Positions 28,563-37,996 of a stretch of 64,000 nucleotides of DNA are shown piece after piece (positions within the stretch are counted from its first letter, which is position 1; the number at the start of each line of letters is the position of its first letter). This DNA comes from an uncultured Prevotella sp. (lineage in GTDB: Bacteria > Bacteroidota > Bacteroidia > Bacteroidales > Bacteroidaceae): positions 33,438 through 97,437 of the forward strand of contig CALBYK010000160.1 of NCBI GenBank assembly GCA_937889855.1, given 5' to 3'. The notes beneath the pieces are model-generated. The model saw only the letters and a program-made list of their open reading frames with translations, did no database searches and was not told the DNA's origin. The position numbers and the translations under genes are program-made.

Positions 28563-29807
28563 ATGAACTATAATACACATACGCTCAGCAACGGACTGCG
28601 CGTCATACATCTGCCGTCCCAGTCGCCCGTGGTCTACTGCGGTTATGCCGTGGCTGCCGGCACACGCGACGAGGAGCCCGGTCGCGAGGAAGGCATGGCG
28701 CATTTCTGCGAGCACATGACATTCAAGGGCACCTCACACCGCACGTCTATGAATATCCTCGGCTATCTTGAGAGTGTAGGCGGTGACCTAAACGCCTTCA
28801 CCAACAAAGAGGAGACCGTCTATCATGCAGCCGTGCTCAAGGACAACATCAACCGTGCCGTGGACCTCTTGACCGACATAGTGTTCCATTCAACATATCC
28901 ACAGGCGGAGATTGACAAGGAGGTGGAGGTGATTGTTGATGAGATAGAAAGCTACAACGACTCGCCTTCCGAACTCGTGTACGACCTCTTTGAGAACGCC
29001 ATATACCAGGGCCATCCACTCGGCCACAACATCCTCGGTACAGCAGAGCAGCTCCGCACCTATACCACTGAGGATGCGCTGCGCTTCACGCGCCGGTTCT
29101 ATAATCCGGGCAACAGTGTGTTCTTTGCCTATGGCGACGTTGACTTTGGCAAACTGGTGCGCTTGTTAGAGCGCAGCTTCTCCCGGAACGTCGGTCTTCC
29201 GTCCGACGCACATGCAGCTGACGCACAATCGTCCGACGTTCCATTGCCACCATACGAGACGCAGGACATAGAGCGCCACATGGACACGCATCTTGCACAC
29301 GTGATGCTCGGCAACCGTGCCTATGACGTTCACGACGACCGGCGCATCGCCCTGTATCTGCTCAACAACATACTTGGTGGACCTGGCATGAACGCCCGGC
29401 TCAACATATCACTGCGCGAGCGTCACGCCCTTGTATACACCGTGGAGAGTATAATGCAGAGCTACTCGGACACAGGATTATGGGCTGTTTACTTCGGCTG
29501 CGACCCTAGAAATGTGAATAAATGCCTAAAGCTGATACGCCGCGAACTCGACAAAGTTATGGAGCGCCCGCTTTCCGCCGCGCAACTGTGTGCCGCCAAG
29601 AAGCAGATACGTGGGCAGATAGGCATTGCGTGCGATTCGCGCGAGTCGTTCGCTCTCGACTTTGCCAAGGGCTATCTGCACTATGGATGGAAAAAAGACG
29701 TCACCTCGCTGTGTGATAAAATCGACGCCCTTACACCTGCCGACTTGCAGCGCGTGGCACAGGATACATTCGCCGAGGAAAATCTCACGCGGCTTGTGAT
29801 TAGATAA
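28563..29807 (+). CDS. M16 family zinc peptidase
   Basis: A 414-residue protein of the insulinase/mitochondrial processing peptidase family. The inverted zinc motif HFCEH is at residues 47-51, with a downstream acidic ligand region (EVIVDEIESYNDSP). The second half-domain is R/Y-containing (ALVYTVESIMQSYSDTG). No signal peptide is visible, suggesting cytoplasmic location. The start MNYNTHTLSNGLRVIHLPSQ matches family N-termini and sits 26 bases after a TAACTTTG -7 element (28529-28536). Confidence 0.93.
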   Translation: MNYNTHTLSNGLRVIHLPSQSPVVYCGYAVAAGTRDEEPGREEGMAHFCEHMTFKGTSHRTSMNILGYLESVGGDLNAFTNKEETVYHAAVLKDNINRAVDLLTDIVFHSTYPQAEIDKEVEVIVDEIESYNDSPSELVYDLFENAIYQGHPLGHNILGTAEQLRTYTTEDALRFTRRFYNPGNSVFFAYGDVDFGKLVRLLERSFSRNVGLPSDAHAADAQSSDVPLPPYETQDIERHMDTHLAHVMLGNRAYDVHDDRRIALYLLNNILGGPGMNARLNISLRERHALVYTVESIMQSYSDTGLWAVYFGCDPRNVNKCLKLIRRELDKVMERPLSAAQLCAAKKQIRGQIGIACDSRESFALDFAKGYLHYGWKKDVTSLCDKIDALTPADLQRVAQDTFAEENLTRLVIR

Positions 29808-29843
29808 CTAAAGTCTTGAATTTAAGTGAAAAGTTATATGAAT

Positions 29844-29888
29844 GAAGAGGGTAAAGTCTTGATTTTGTATTTTGACTTTACCCTCTTC
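29844..29888. terminator. Bidirectional terminator between convergent genes
   Basis: Perfect stem GAAGAGGGTAAAGTC / GACTTTACCCTCTTC with a 15-base loop and a T-run on the plus strand. It separates the M16 peptidase from the RNase H gene. Confidence 0.8.
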
Positions 29889-29891
29889 TTT

Positions 29892-30353
29892 TTATCCCTT
29901 GCGCCCGAAGTCGGCCGGTACTTCTCCCCACTTCCTCGTTTCCCATTTCACCACGGGATTCTTTATTTGGTGGGTGCGTAGCCATGCTTCCGCTCGCGCT
30001 ATTATTTGGTATAGCTGCTCTGTCTGCTGTGTGCGTGCAAGCTTGGTCTTGCATTGCCGTTTCTGCACCCACAGAATGGCGTTGTGTGAGTCGCTGTATA
30101 TTGTCTTGCCCGTGATGCCCTGCTTGTCGAGTAGTGCGAGGGCATGCACTATGGCGAGAAACTCGCCTATGTTGTTGGTGCCGTGCACGGGGCCGAAGTG
30201 AAACACTTGCGCCCCGGTGGCGAGGTCAATCGCCTGATATTCCATCGGTCCAGGATTGCCAGAGCACGCGGCGTCTACAGCCCATGCGTTGGCTGTCACT
30301 TCCATCGGTAGCGGGAGCACCGTGTCGTGGCGGTAGTCGGGAGGATTTTGCAT
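29892..30353 (-). CDS. RNase H-family protein (ribonuclease HI-like)
   Basis: A 153-residue protein with the RNase H fold residues in order: D in WAVDAACSGNPGPMEY, E in GTNNIGEFLAI, D in TIYSDSHNAI and a late D in WGEVPADFGRK. All four catalytic carboxylates are therefore present. It should cleave RNA in RNA-DNA hybrids. It lacks the N-terminal hybrid-binding (caulimovirus-type) domain of some RNase HI variants. The ATG at 30353 is used because the longer frame needs a TTG start. Confidence 0.88.
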   Translation of the reverse strand: MQNPPDYRHDTVLPLPMEVTANAWAVDAACSGNPGPMEYQAIDLATGAQVFHFGPVHGTNNIGEFLAIVHALALLDKQGITGKTIYSDSHNAILWVQKRQCKTKLARTQQTEQLYQIIARAEAWLRTHQIKNPVVKWETRKWGEVPADFGRKG

Positions 30354-30399
30354 TGTCAAATTGGAAATTACAAGTTGTGAGTTAGGAATTGCTGATTCC

Positions 30400-32061
30400 T
30401 TATACCATGAACATTATTATCACCTGCGCTATTATCACGCGTATGAACATGCCCAGCGGATAAACCGACGTGTAGGCCACGGCGGCGCGGTCGCTGTGTA
30501 TAGTCTCGTTGGCATAGCTCAGAGCCATGGGGTTGGCCATGGCACCGCAGAGCAGGCCGCAGATGGTGCCAAAGTCAAATTTGTGCACTTTCAGTGCTAT
30601 GGCGCCAATGACGAGCAATGGAACAATGGTCAGTGCTAAGCCCACGCCTACCCACAGCACGCCCTCAGGGCGTATCACAGTGGCGATGAAGTCCTTGCCG
30701 GCAGCCAGTCCGAGACAGGCAAGATAGAGCGACAGTCCGAGCTTGCGCAGCATGAGCGACGCAGAGCGTGTGGTGTAGCTGATGAAATGCACGCGCGAGC
30801 CGAGCGCTCCTATGAGTATGCCCATTATTATTGGCCCGCCGGCAATGCCGAGCTTCACCGGAGCGCTCATGCCGGGTATGCTGATAGGTATCATTCCCAC
30901 GGCAAGGCCCAAGAGCAGTCCGAAGAATATTGCGCCGAGGTTAGGCTCGTTTAGCACCTGGACGGCATTGCCCAGGAACGCCTCGGCATGGTCGACATCG
31001 TCGGGTGTGCCTACCACAGTCACGCGGTCGCCATACTGCAAGTGCAGCGAGTCGGTGGCAAGCAGCTTGATGTCGCCTCGCATTACGCGACTGACGTTCA
31101 CGCCGTATGTCTGGCGCATGTGCAGCGACCCGAGCGTCTTGCCGTTAAGTTTGGTCTTTGTCATCACGATGACGCGGCTTTCCACTGTCGAGTCGATGGC
31201 ATTCCAGTCGATATGGTCGCGGTTCCAGTCTTTCTCCACACGCTTTCCGAAGAGCAGGTCCATTGCGGGCACTTCATCGCGGTTGGTCACCACGAGCACG
31301 TTGTCGCCAATCTGCATCTCAGTCGTGGCGAGCGGCACAATCACGTTGTCGCCGCGCCAAATGCGCGAGATGATGAAATGGCGGTGTGTCATCTGCGAAA
31401 TCTGCGCGATGGTCTTGCACGATATGGCGGGGTTGACCACAACAAACTGTCCCACAAACGTCTGGTCGTCGTCATCGCTGCCGTGTGGAAGCAGGTCGTC
31501 GGGACGGACGAGAAACTTGCGCAGCACTATCATCGCCACAATCACGCCTACAACGCCCAGCGGATAGGTCACGGCGCATCCCAGCGCGGCTCCGCTGCTT
31601 GACATGTGGGCAGCCGACAGGGCCTGTTGCGCGGCGCCGAGCGCCGGAGTGTTGGTTGTTGCGCCACAGAGAATGCCAACCATGTCGGGCACTGATATAG
31701 GCAGCACGAAGCACATCGAGAGCGCCATCACTGTGCCGAGCGCGATGACTGTCATGCTCCATACGTTTAGCGACACTCCCTCGTGCCGCATCATGCCGAT
31801 GAAGTTTGGTCCCACGTGCAGTCCGAGTGCATAGACAAAGAGCGACAGTCCGAGCGTCTCGGCGAAGTTGAGCATTTGCGGGTCGGAGGATATGTGCATG
31901 CTTCCAGCCACGATGCCGATGAAGAACACAAACGCCACGCCCAGAGATATGCCCTTGACGTGAATCTTGCCGAGGGCGAGTCCCACCGACACTATGAGCG
32001 ACAACACAATGATGGTCTGTACCGCAGAGTGTATGGTGAAAAGACTTTCAATCCATTCCAT
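30400..32061 (-). CDS. Putative AspT/YidE-family transporter with two RCK_C domains
   Basis: A 553-residue membrane protein starting MEWIESLFTIHSAVQTIIVL. Two blocks of 5-6 helices (about 10-190 and 370-553) flank a cytoplasmic region with two TrkA-C-like domains (FVVVNPAISCKTIAQISQ ... and VIVMTKTKLNGKTLGSLHMR ...). Conserved motifs of the AspT/YidE/YbjL duplicated domain appear (GLHVGPNF, CGATTNTPALGAAQQAL, CGLLCGAMANPMALSYAN). Members such as AspT exchange amino acids; the substrate here is unknown. A perfect promoter (32107-32137) is 45 bases upstream. Confidence 0.88.
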   Translation of the reverse strand: MEWIESLFTIHSAVQTIIVLSLIVSVGLALGKIHVKGISLGVAFVFFIGIVAGSMHISSDPQMLNFAETLGLSLFVYALGLHVGPNFIGMMRHEGVSLNVWSMTVIALGTVMALSMCFVLPISVPDMVGILCGATTNTPALGAAQQALSAAHMSSSGAALGCAVTYPLGVVGVIVAMIVLRKFLVRPDDLLPHGSDDDDQTFVGQFVVVNPAISCKTIAQISQMTHRHFIISRIWRGDNVIVPLATTEMQIGDNVLVVTNRDEVPAMDLLFGKRVEKDWNRDHIDWNAIDSTVESRVIVMTKTKLNGKTLGSLHMRQTYGVNVSRVMRGDIKLLATDSLHLQYGDRVTVVGTPDDVDHAEAFLGNAVQVLNEPNLGAIFFGLLLGLAVGMIPISIPGMSAPVKLGIAGGPIIMGILIGALGSRVHFISYTTRSASLMLRKLGLSLYLACLGLAAGKDFIATVIRPEGVLWVGVGLALTIVPLLVIGAIALKVHKFDFGTICGLLCGAMANPMALSYANETIHSDRAAVAYTSVYPLGMFIRVIIAQVIIMFMV

Positions 32062-32106
32062 TTGTTTTGTTTCAGTATGTTTGATGGTTATTTTTGAATT
32101 CGACTG

Positions 32107-32137
32107 CAAAGGTAGCGCAAATCGAAGACAACACAAA
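32107..32137 (-). promoter_or_regulatory. Bacteroidetes-type promoter of the AspT/YidE-like gene
   Basis: On the minus strand TTTG (32134-32137), 19 bases, TACCTTTG (32107-32114). The region around it is duplicated 75 bases away. Confidence 0.8.
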
Positions 32138-32257
32138 ACAAGCTTACTTGTTTTTGTTGTTGTGATGCCTCCTACCTTATCAAAAGGTAGCGCAAATGGA
32201 AGACAATAGCTAAAAATTACTTGTTCATTTCAATTTCTTTTCTTAACTTCGCGAAGC
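32108..32257. repeat. Tandem duplication (about 75 bp) of a promoter region
   Basis: AAAGGTAGCGCAAAT begins at 32108 and again at 32183. (G/T)AAGACAA and TTACTTGTT recur at the same spacing. Only the first copy keeps the exact TACCTTTG on the minus strand. The plus-strand candidate promoter of the next gene (TTG ... TAACTTCG, about 32223-32250) lies in the second copy. Confidence 0.6.
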
Positions 32258-32384
32258 CTAAATGTCATGCTAAAATTATCGTCTTGTTCGTTTATCCCGA
32301 CCGCAATTTGCCAACATAACGACCTCGTAAAGATGATAGAAACGCGACAAACCAGAAACAAAACAACTAAAACCAGTTCATCCT

Positions 32385-35300
32385 ATGCCGACAATCAAAG
32401 ATATAATAAAGTACATTATGGCATCAACCTCTATCTTGTCCGCGTCACCGTACATCGCAGCTGCTGCAGACAAACCGGTGAACATAGCCCATTATCGTGC
32501 CGTGCGCACGTCATCGTGCTACGACTACAACCTAACGGGACAACTTCTAACCGACGGCATCACATGCGCAACCATGCCCCCGTCGCTCAGCGTCAGCACC
32601 AAGGACGGACTGTTGCCGCGCCGTGAGCGCGAGTGGGCCATTGACGGAGGACAGTGGACGCACAACACTCTTGTAGGGGCCGACAACTACATAGAATATC
32701 GCTGGACGGGAATGACGGTCAATGCCGACAGCATCAATCTTCTTTGCACTGTCGCTTATGATGAACAACCGTCGCGTGGCGGCTACTCCATACGCATTCT
32801 TGTGCCGTCCGCGAAGCAAAAGGACGGCGGATGGACTGTTGTGGCAGAGCAGCATGGCGAGGGATTGCCCGGCATCAAGTCGCTCTACAAGATGAGCAGC
32901 GACCCCAACAAGCAGACACGCCACGACCTATTGCCTGCGCGCAACATTAATATCAAAGCCCAGTTGCCGAAAGGGCTGCGCGATGTCGGCGCGGTGCGCG
33001 TGGAGGTGAACATGGACGGTGCCGTCTATTGGAATATAGGCAACCTTCTGTTCTTCCGCTCCGGTAAGTCGGTGCAGCCAGAGGCTTTGCCCAACTCGCG
33101 TTTCGGCAGCGCATGGATGAGCGACGGTGAGGGATGCCAGTGGGCGCAGGTCGACCTTTCCGGCAACTCGCAAATCAATGGCGTCAGACTGTCGTGGATA
33201 CGTCGTCCGCAGCATGGTTACATTGAGGCGAGCGATGACGCCGTGAAGTGGCATCGCATAGCCACACTGCCAACTGGCAGTAATCGACGTGATGACCATA
33301 TCGCCACCCCCGGAGCGTCGGGACGCTATGTGCGCGTAGTGATGGATGGAGGCAGCGTCAACGTGGCAGGCACCTCTGATAATCCAGGAGTAAAGGCATA
33401 TGTGCTGAGCGAGCTGCAGGTGGATGGCTTATGCAGGACTTGTCTCGACAGCATCGTCTATAGTAACACCTTTGCCGACGGTCGCCAGTCGCTTAATCTT
33501 GGCGACTGGCAGGTGTGCCGTGCGTCTGAGGTGAACGCTAACGGCGCACGACTCTCTACTGCCAGGTATAAGTATGGCTCTGGCTGGATTCCTGCCAAGG
33601 TGCCAGGTACGGTGCTAACGAGCTTCGTGGACTACGGGGCGGTAGAAGACCCTAATATTGCCGACAACCTGTTCAGCGTGAGCGACTCGTATTTCAACTC
33701 CGACTTCTGGTATCGCCGTACGTTCCGCGTGTCCGACGAGATGCGTGGACAGCGCGTGCTGCTCAACTTTGACGGCATAAACTGGAAAGCCGACGTGTGG
33801 CTCAACGGCAAGAAAATAGACCGCATAGAGGGCGCTTTCACGCGCTCTATAGTGGACATCACGCAGTGGCTCAACAGAAGTGGTGACAACACGCTTGCCG
33901 TGCTTATACACAAGAATGCGCATCCCGGAGCGGTCAAGGAGAAAAACCACTATAATACCGACTATAACGGCGGCATACTCGGAGCCGACAATCCCACGTT
34001 TCATGCCACTACTGGATGGGACTGGATATCAACCATACGTGGTCGCGACATCGGCATATGGAACGATGTCTACTTGACTGCCACCGACAACATCGCGCTC
34101 TCTGACCCGCTCGTGACAACACGACTTGCCAACATGCCCGACACCACGGCTACCGTCACACCGCGTGTGGTGGCTGTCAACTGTCTCGACAAGGATGTTA
34201 GGGGTACGCTGCGCGGATGGATAGGCGACATAAGGTTTGAAAAGTCGCTGGCTCTCGCCCCAGGCGAACGCCGCGAGGTGGTGTTCGAGCCAGAGGACTA
34301 TCCCGAACTGCGCAACCGACAACTGCGCCTGTGGTGGCCCAATGGCTATGGCGAGCCTTATCTCTATGAGGCAGGGTTTGAGTTTGTGCCTGACAACCAG
34401 ATGCCAGCACACTCCATGTCTACATCAACCGTCACCTTCCGCGCAGGCATACGCCAAATGACATATGCTGACCCCATGACGCAGCTTAAGCTCTATGTAA
34501 ACGGACGACGCTTCATCCCGCTTGGCGGCAACTGGGGCTTCTCGGAAGCCAACCTCAACTATCGCGCCCGTGAGTACGATACGGCTGTGAGACTGCACCG
34601 TGATATGCATTTCAATATGATACGCAACTGGGTGGGCATGACAGGCGACGAGGAGTTCTACGATGCCTGCGACCGCTACGGCATCATGGTGTGGCAGGAC
34701 TTCTGGCTTGCTAATCCTGCCGACGGACCCGACCCGGATGACGAAATTATGTTTATGCAGAACGCACGCGACTTCACTGCGCGTATGCGCCAGCATCCCT
34801 CTATCGCACTCTACTGCGGACGCAACGAAGGTTATCCGCCAGCTACGCTCGACAATGGCCTGCGTGAGACAGTAAACAAGATGAATCCCGGACTGCTGTA
34901 CATATCGTCGTCTGCCGACGAGGGAGTGAGCGGGCATGGTCCTTACTGGGCTGAACAGCCGCGCACCTACTTCAAGCTTCAGACAGGCAAGCTGCACACC
35001 GAGCGCGGTATGCCAAATGTAATGTCACCCGAGGGTATGGCTCGCACGCTCGCTGCTCCAGTGGAGTGGCAGCCCGGTGATGCCTGGGGACAGCACGACT
35101 TCACGCAGGCAGGAGCGCAGCGCGGAGCGTCGTTCATGAGCCTAATGGAGCGCATGTTCGGCAAGATAACATCAGCCGAGGAGTTCGCGCGGCTCTCGCA
35201 GTGGGAGAACTACGACGGCTACCGCGCCATGTACGAGGCCGACTCCAAGTACCGTCAGGGACTGCTTATATGGATGAGCCATCCATGTTGGCCGAGTTTC

Positions 35301-36014
35301 ACGTGGCAGTGCTACGACTATTTCTTTGAGCCTACTGCCGCCTTCTTTGGCGCACGAAAGGCTTGCGAGCCCCTGCATATACAGTGGAACGCTCTGACAC
35401 GCAACGTCGAGATAGTCAACCGCTCGGCAGGCAGCTACCCACGGCTCACCGCCACTCGCGAGCTGCTCGACATCCACGGACGTCTAATATGTTCTGACAG
35501 TGTAGTGACAGGCTCGTCCGACGACTCCACAATTGAGTTGCCGGCACTTGCCACCGACTCGCTGCCCGATGGCATCGACGGCACTGTCTATTACATACGC
35601 CTCACCCTCACTGCCGCCTCGGCAACATCCAGCACCGAAGTATCCAACAACACGGCAGCCGACCGCGTGTTGTCGTCCAATTTCTACGTGCTGTCCACCG
35701 ATGAGGGCAACCTGCAGCAACTCGCGTCGCTGCAGGATGTGAACCTCATTACATCTACCGCACGCCCCACGGACAACACCCTCGTCGTGACACTGCGCAA
35801 CGCGTCGGATACCCCAGCCATGATGATACGCCTCAACCTCAAGACCGACGACGGCAGGCAGGTGCTGCCCGTCGACTACTCCGACAACTACTTCCACCTC
35901 ATGCCGGGCGAGGAGCGCATCGTCCGTGTGGGATGGTGCGGCGAAGACGTGCGGCAGCAGGTGCCGTTCGTGGAGTTGACGGGTTACAACGTGAAGCAAC
36001 GTACGCTACGATGA
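32385..36014 (+). CDS. GH2-family exo-glycosidase with F5/8C-like domain (mannosidase/glucosaminidase-like)
   Basis: A 1209-residue exported enzyme. Signal segment at residues 1-27 (a second ATG, MASTSILSASPYIAAAA, gives a shorter one). Two N-terminal carbohydrate-binding-like regions follow; the second (about 230-345, WAQVDLSGNSQINGVRLSWI ... GRYVRVVMDGG) resembles discoidin F5/8 type C. Next come the GH2 sugar-binding domain (GWIPAKVPGTVLTSF, FWYRRTFRV), Ig-like domain and TIM barrel. Acid/base E815 (CGRNEGYPP) and nucleophile E873 (LHTERGMP) are present. The layout matches GH2 beta-mannosidase or exo-beta-glucosaminidase subgroups more than LacZ; exact substrate unknown. Confidence 0.87.
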   Translation: MPTIKDIIKYIMASTSILSASPYIAAAADKPVNIAHYRAVRTSSCYDYNLTGQLLTDGITCATMPPSLSVSTKDGLLPRREREWAIDGGQWTHNTLVGADNYIEYRWTGMTVNADSINLLCTVAYDEQPSRGGYSIRILVPSAKQKDGGWTVVAEQHGEGLPGIKSLYKMSSDPNKQTRHDLLPARNINIKAQLPKGLRDVGAVRVEVNMDGAVYWNIGNLLFFRSGKSVQPEALPNSRFGSAWMSDGEGCQWAQVDLSGNSQINGVRLSWIRRPQHGYIEASDDAVKWHRIATLPTGSNRRDDHIATPGASGRYVRVVMDGGSVNVAGTSDNPGVKAYVLSELQVDGLCRTCLDSIVYSNTFADGRQSLNLGDWQVCRASEVNANGARLSTARYKYGSGWIPAKVPGTVLTSFVDYGAVEDPNIADNLFSVSDSYFNSDFWYRRTFRVSDEMRGQRVLLNFDGINWKADVWLNGKKIDRIEGAFTRSIVDITQWLNRSGDNTLAVLIHKNAHPGAVKEKNHYNTDYNGGILGADNPTFHATTGWDWISTIRGRDIGIWNDVYLTATDNIALSDPLVTTRLANMPDTTATVTPRVVAVNCLDKDVRGTLRGWIGDIRFEKSLALAPGERREVVFEPEDYPELRNRQLRLWWPNGYGEPYLYEAGFEFVPDNQMPAHSMSTSTVTFRAGIRQMTYADPMTQLKLYVNGRRFIPLGGNWGFSEANLNYRAREYDTAVRLHRDMHFNMIRNWVGMTGDEEFYDACDRYGIMVWQDFWLANPADGPDPDDEIMFMQNARDFTARMRQHPSIALYCGRNEGYPPATLDNGLRETVNKMNPGLLYISSSADEGVSGHGPYWAEQPRTYFKLQTGKLHTERGMPNVMSPEGMARTLAAPVEWQPGDAWGQHDFTQAGAQRGASFMSLMERMFGKITSAEEFARLSQWENYDGYRAMYEADSKYRQGLLIWMSHPCWPSFTWQCYDYFFEPTAAFFGARKACEPLHIQWNALTRNVEIVNRSAGSYPRLTATRELLDIHGRLICSDSVVTGSSDDSTIELPALATDSLPDGIDGTVYYIRLTLTAASATSSTEVSNNTAADRVLSSNFYVLSTDEGNLQQLASLQDVNLITSTARPTDNTLVVTLRNASDTPAMMIRLNLKTDDGRQVLPVDYSDNYFHLMPGEERIVRVGWCGEDVRQQVPFVELTGYNVKQRTLR

Positions 36015-36147
36015 AATCTTTAATTAAGCATAAAAATAAGGTGTAATTGCAGCGTGTTCCAATTTGTATGACTACCTTTGTAGAAAATAATCGCAAGAAA
36101 ACAGAACAATCAAAGAAACATATTTTAATAACTTTCATAACAAAACA

Positions 36148-37824
36148 ATGCAGAAAAAAAAATTATTCATGTTGTCGGCAGCATCAGTGCTGCTGATGTC
36201 ATCATGCTCATCTAAGCTCGGCGCGCTGTCGGCCGACAACTTTACCGTAATACCTAATCCGCTTGAGACACAGGCTGGCGAGGTGCCGGCAACCATCAAC
36301 GGCACATTCCCCGAGAAATACATGAAGAAGAAAGCCGTCGTGACCGTAATACCAGAGCTACGCTATGCCGACGGACAGGTGGCAAAAGGCCAGGGCGCCA
36401 CATTCCAGGGCGAGAAGGTGATGGGCAACGACCAGACCATCTCATACAAGGTGGGCGGACGCTATACCATGAAGACCTCCTTCGACTATGTGCCCGACAT
36501 GCAGAAGAGCGAGATGTATCTCACCTTCGATGCGCGCGTGGGCAACAAGAAGTGCAACGTGCCTGCCGTGAAGGTGGCAAATGGTGTCATTTCAACTTCA
36601 GAGTTGTATAAGCGCACTCTCTCTTCTGAAACCGGCGTCATCGCTCCCGATACATTCCAGCGCGTGAACGAGAAGAAGCAGGAGGCCAACATAAAGTTCC
36701 TCGTCAACCAGGCCAACATCCGCCAGAGTGAGCTCAAGAACCAGTCGGTGAAGGACTTCGTGGAGATGCTTAAGAAAATCAACGCCGACCGTGAGGGCTT
36801 CAACGTTTCAAATGTAGAGATTCAGGCCTACGCCTCACCAGAGGGTGGTGTTAAGTTCAACGACCAGCTTGCCAACAAGCGCCAGAACGAGTCGGAGAAG
36901 TATGTCAAGGGCACTCTTAAGCAACAGAAGGTAAGCGCTGACATCGACGCGCACTATACAGCACAGGACTGGGACGGATTCCAGAAACTTGTGGCTGCCA
37001 GCAACCTTCAGGACAAGGACGTAATCCTGCGCGTACTCTCAATGTATGAGGATCCGCAGGAGCGCGAGCAGCAGATACGCAACATGTCTGCCGGCTTCCG
37101 CGAGCTTGCCGACGGCATCCTGCCTGAGTTGCGCCGCTCTCGTCTTATCATCAACTATGAGACAATAGGCCGCTCCGACGAGCAGATCGAGGAGCAGTAC
37201 AAGGCCGACCCAGCCAAGCTTTCTCCAGACGAGCTTCTTTATCTCGCCACGTTCGACAAAAAACCTGCCGAGCAGGAAGCCATCTACAAGAAGACCGCTG
37301 AGATATACGACAAGGACTACCGCGCCTACAACAACCTTGCTGCCCTCGCACTTGCCAAAGGCGACACAGCAACAGCAAAGCAGTATGCCGAGAAAGCAGC
37401 GTCGCTCGGCAGCAACACTCCCGAGGCTCAGGCCAACATGGGTCTCATCGCTCTCATGAGCGGTGACGTGCAGGACGCGGAGCGCGAGATTTCGAAGTCG
37501 GCCAACTCGGAGAATGTGAAGTCTGCCATCGGCGCTCTCAACATCGCCAAGGGCAATTATGCCCAGGCAGAGAAGGACTTCGAGAAGATAAACAGCAACA
37601 CAGCCGCTCTCGCGCAGCTTCTCAACAAAAACTACGCTGCCGCTGCCAAGACTCTCGACAAGGTCGAGAACCCTAACGCTATGACCGACTATCTGCACGC
37701 AGTAGTAGCAGCTCGCCGCGGCAATAAGTTCGCCGCTTCGTCCTACCTCAAGGAGGCTCTGCAGAAGGACCCGTCGCTCAAGCAGTATGCCGACAACGAT
37801 CTGGAGCTCTCGCTCTTGAAGTAA
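36148..37824 (+). CDS. TPR lipoprotein with OmpA-like middle region
   Basis: A 558-residue protein with lipoprotein signal MQKKKLFMLSAASVLLMSSC. The N-terminal beta-rich part reaches about residue 180. An OmpA/MotB-like segment (NVEIQAYASPEGGVKFNDQL ... ANKRQNESEKYV) resembles the peptidoglycan-binding loop pattern. TPR-like helices run from about 370 to the end (YRAYNNLAALALAKGDTATA, PEAQANMGLIALMSGDVQDA). It likely lies in the periplasm anchored to the outer membrane and links envelope components; the exact role is unknown. A TACCTTTG -7 element (36073-36080) lies 67 bases upstream. Confidence 0.82.
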   Translation: MQKKKLFMLSAASVLLMSSCSSKLGALSADNFTVIPNPLETQAGEVPATINGTFPEKYMKKKAVVTVIPELRYADGQVAKGQGATFQGEKVMGNDQTISYKVGGRYTMKTSFDYVPDMQKSEMYLTFDARVGNKKCNVPAVKVANGVISTSELYKRTLSSETGVIAPDTFQRVNEKKQEANIKFLVNQANIRQSELKNQSVKDFVEMLKKINADREGFNVSNVEIQAYASPEGGVKFNDQLANKRQNESEKYVKGTLKQQKVSADIDAHYTAQDWDGFQKLVAASNLQDKDVILRVLSMYEDPQEREQQIRNMSAGFRELADGILPELRRSRLIINYETIGRSDEQIEEQYKADPAKLSPDELLYLATFDKKPAEQEAIYKKTAEIYDKDYRAYNNLAALALAKGDTATAKQYAEKAASLGSNTPEAQANMGLIALMSGDVQDAEREISKSANSENVKSAIGALNIAKGNYAQAEKDFEKINSNTAALAQLLNKNYAAAAKTLDKVENPNAMTDYLHAVVAARRGNKFAASSYLKEALQKDPSLKQYADNDLELSLLK

Positions 37825-37854
37825 CAATACGGCTGAAAGCCCAAATGTACCTAA

Positions 37855-37948
37855 CCCAGGGCATCGCCCTGGGTGTGCCGAAGTGGAGAGGAGCGCCCTG
37901 AAAGGGCAAAAGTGTTGATAAAGAAAGACTTTTGCCCCTTCGGGGCGC
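37855..37948. repeat. Cluster of small hairpins after the TPR lipoprotein gene
   Basis: CCCAGGGC / GCCCTGGG (37855-37873), GCCCT / AGGGC (about 37895-37906) and GGGCAAAAGT / ACTTTTGCCC (37904-37937), then GCCCC / GGGGC. Together they probably terminate transcription. Confidence 0.55.
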
Positions 37949-37996
37949 ATTGCTTATTGTTTTGCCTCCACTTTTCCCCAGTTAATTTTCCACAAT

